DNA from: Eopsaltria australis
Taxonomy: Eukaryota > Chordata > Aves > Passeriformes > Petroicidae
Direction: 5' to 3'
NCBI GenBank assembly: GCA_034509425.1
Contig: JAVTVJ010001865.1
Span: 301,785-365,784, forward strand
Length of the DNA: 64,000 nucleotides
Positions 61,856 to 64,000 of the stretch are shown here, piece after piece (position 1 is the first letter of the stretch; the number at the start of each line of letters is the position of its first letter). The position numbers were made by a program, and so were the translations under genes. The notes under the pieces are model-generated. The model searched no databases. It was not told where the DNA came from and worked only from the letters and a program-made list of their open reading frames with translations.

Positions 61856-62667
61856 CTTCCTGCCTTCCACTGTTTTCATTCATTTGCTGTTCCTGTTTTG
61901 CAAGCATAGACTGGCCATACCCTCCAGCTGTCCCAAATGCACAGCACATTAGGAAGCAGTGAGAGAGGTGGGCTTGTAGCCAGGAGCCTTGTTATGGCTC
62001 CTGTGAGGGAGGACTTCACCAACAAGGAGCCGAGATGCAGAATGGCAAGTGTTAGTCAGGATCAGGGACAGAAACAGTGATCAGACTGGACAGAGCATCT
62101 CCCAAGAGACAAGGGGCAGGCCTTCACCTCTGGCCTTCTCTACAACTGGGGAAGTAGCTGACCTTGGGCTCAGAGAGCTAAACGTAACTCAGCCAACTAA
62201 ACTTCAGAAATCTGGATGTGTGCTGGGCCCTACTTATCAAGGATCTGACACAAGAAGGGAGAGGTTTCCTCAACTACCTCTAAAACAAGAGGCTTTCTGG
62301 TAATGAGCTATCGCAAGCATCTGTGCCAATAGACTTGGTGGATAGATGACAACTCTAAAATGTACAGTGTTCCCACAGCACTGCTAAAAAACAGTTTTCC
62401 ACGTTTAAATTTTTTCCATATTTCAGCTTGAAAACTGTCTCATGAAATCTTTTGAATTTCAAAGTGACACACTTCTCAGTCTTCTGCAATCCCTCCTACC
62501 AGAAATAGCTACAAAACTGTCCTTAACAGACACTGCATCCTGCCCCAGAATTTTTCCAGTGCCATGAAAATTGACAAAACTGCACTTTTGCACCCAGGGT
62601 CTGCCAGGGACTCTGTGGTCTATGCCTAGCCAGCTGCCTTTGTCAGGTTTCTGTAACTTAGTGAGAT
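61856..62667. other. non-coding DNA between provirus and solo LTR 2
   Basis: About 810 bases of host sequence with no recognised gene or repeat. It separates two LTR promoters that point away from each other. Confidence 0.5.
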
Positions 62668-62673
62668 AATAAG
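62668..62673 (+). repeat. target-site duplication of solo LTR 2, left copy
   Basis: AATAAG before the LTR, repeated at 63,257-63,262. Confidence 0.9.
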
Positions 62674-63256
62674 TGTTGCGGTGGTTCAGAACCAGGAAAG
62701 ACGAGGACTTCCGGTGGCATGTTCCACAGACCGAGAGTTTCCCCCCGAAGCTCCCAGAGGCAGTGGTTTGGACCACTAAGCCACGAACCCCAAGTTCCTG
62801 CTATTGGTTCCTTGATTTGTCTGTTATGTTTCCCCGTTCTGGGAAATTCCCTGTCACTCCATTGTTCATTCGTTGTTCTCTCTTCCCCCTCCCCTCCCTA
62901 AACCCCATTCGGCAATGTACCCCGGCCCCTCCCATGTAATGCCCCTTTGCCCTCAGTTTATTGGATGTTGTTCCTCCCTTAAATACCCATGTAATGAGCT
63001 ATTCTTGGCTCTTGGTCTCTGTTCCCCCTCGGAAGTAATAAACCTGCCGAATTCACACACTAAGAGCCCTCCTTCTCTGGGAGTTCTCTGCTATCTCGCC
63101 GTGCTCTGAGGGCAACATCTCCTCCGACTGAGACGCGGACTAGCGGTGCCCATCGTCGGCTCACTGGGGAAGCCCTCTAGAACACGAATGGCCTCCCAGG
63201 TTCACGCTAGCGCTCTGCTGCCGGTACCGGGGCGGGATAAAGCAGGGAACGCAACA
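62674..63256 (+). mobile_element. solo LTR 2, same ERVK-like family, more diverged
   Basis: A 583-base LTR begins TGTTGCGG and ends CGCAACA, flanked by AATAAG duplications. It has TTAAATA (about 62,979-62,985) and AATAAA (about 63,038-63,043). Its U3 resembles solo LTR 1 (both have GACGAGGACT, GGTGGCATGTTCCAC), whereas its R/U5 differs clearly from both solo LTR 1 and the provirus LTRs. It is probably the oldest of the three insertions. No internal retroviral sequence remains, so it arose by LTR-LTR recombination. Confidence 0.92.
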
Positions 63257-63262
63257 AATAAG
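63257..63262 (+). repeat. target-site duplication of solo LTR 2, right copy
   Basis: AATAAG follows the LTR end and matches 62,668-62,673. Confidence 0.9.
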
Positions 63263-64000
63263 GACAGTGACAGGACAAATAACAAAAACCTCTTCGGTCA
63301 GTTATTAGCACTCTTTCCACATTCCTCCATCTCCTGAGCCTGTTGCCTGTGTCCCTTCACCGCAGTGTCTCAATTCTGTGCCATTAATCACATGCTCATT
63401 AGTCCTACAGCAGAAGTCTGACACAACTGTGAAGATGCCACAACAAAAGAGCTATTTCTCAGTGTCACCTGCTCAAGAGTGATATATCTTCAAGTGAAAC
63501 AACATGTTTGGCTTGTCAGATTATTACCTACAAGCAGACTGTTTCTGCTTTTCTTTTTGAAGTATTCTCCCACTTAGGAACTTACACCGACTGTCAACAA
63601 AAGCATTAATAACAGGAAAAACTGGTGTAGGTGACTAGAAGCTGGAGTTAGAATGGTGCCAGGTAGTAGCAAAGAACATTCTGGAACACTGTTGAATTAA
63701 TACTTTTGGGAAAGGCAGGGAAATATAATTCCTTCTGAAAAATCCTACATATTAAAAACAACTTACTTGGTGGATATTATTCCAATATTTAGAGGGATAT
63801 TTTGTCAAATGAAACAGATGCAGCCAAAGTGAAACAAAACAAACCAAAAAATAACATTGGCTGATTGTGTTCCTGTAAAATACTTTTGAGTTTGAATGAA
63901 CAATCAGAAGCAAATGTACCTCTGTAAATTCTCCAGGTTAGCCATAGCCTCTAGATGATCAAAGACCTGCTAATCAAAGATAAAGCGCTGACAAGAAAAA
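63263..64000. other. non-coding DNA
   Basis: No recognised gene, RNA or repeat to the end of the window. Confidence 0.5.

Noticed and set aside
1..64000. CRISPR arrays, bacterial operons, tRNA or rRNA genes
   Set aside because: None seen. Repeats here are vertebrate microsatellites, CR1 and LTRs; there is no regular repeat-spacer pattern and no cloverleaf that I could recognise.

Overview
The window looks like bird nuclear DNA. It contains several 5'-truncated CR1 LINE fragments with typical avian CR1 3' sequence and ORF2 remnants, one GC- and CpG-rich island in otherwise AT-rich gene-poor DNA, long simple repeats, and class II (ERVK/betaretrovirus-like) endogenous retroviral insertions. A passerine-like host is a guess; bird is well supported. 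No complete host protein-coding gene can be read, so the window is best seen as intergenic or intronic DNA with one probable promoter region.

Layout. 1-2,640: AT-rich DNA with small simple repeats. 2,800-4,345: CpG island with GC boxes and a duplicated 19-base motif, probably a promoter or first exon. 4,460-23,900: no recognisable gene. 23,904-27,831: a 240-base segment present twice (about 97% identical), the second copy abutting a CR1 fragment. 29,055-29,204: a weak candidate signal-peptide exon. 33,740-34,130 and 38,555-39,316: minus-strand CR1 fragments. 35,774-36,357: plus-strand solo LTR. 40,769-43,223: two phase-compatible candidate minus-strand exons, the last encoding a membrane-spanning C terminus. 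49,037-49,588: a 550-base polypyrimidine tract changing from TTCC to CCCCT units, followed by a decayed plus-strand CR1. 54,673-61,849: a complete-length minus-strand provirus. 62,674-63,256: a second plus-strand solo LTR.

The provirus is the main feature. It has two LTRs of 572-573 bases, a 6-base target-site duplication, a primer-binding site resembling tRNA-Lys(UUU), a polypurine tract, and gag, pro and pol in three successive -1 frames. A GGGAAAC heptamer lies at gag-pro and a GGATTTT heptamer at pro-pol. Pro carries a degenerate dUTPase-like domain ahead of the aspartic protease. Pol encodes RT, RNase H and integrase with all catalytic residues visible, plus an unusual C-terminal tail of about 90 residues. 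There is no env: only 157 bases separate the pol stop from the 3' LTR. Two clear lesions are visible, a single-base-type frameshift in gag and one in-frame TGA in pol. It is therefore a fairly young, env-less, defective element.

The two solo LTRs belong to the same family and each keeps its own 6-base duplication, so this locus took three independent insertions. Comparing the four LTRs by eye suggests mosaic structure, with recombination or gene conversion between subfamilies.
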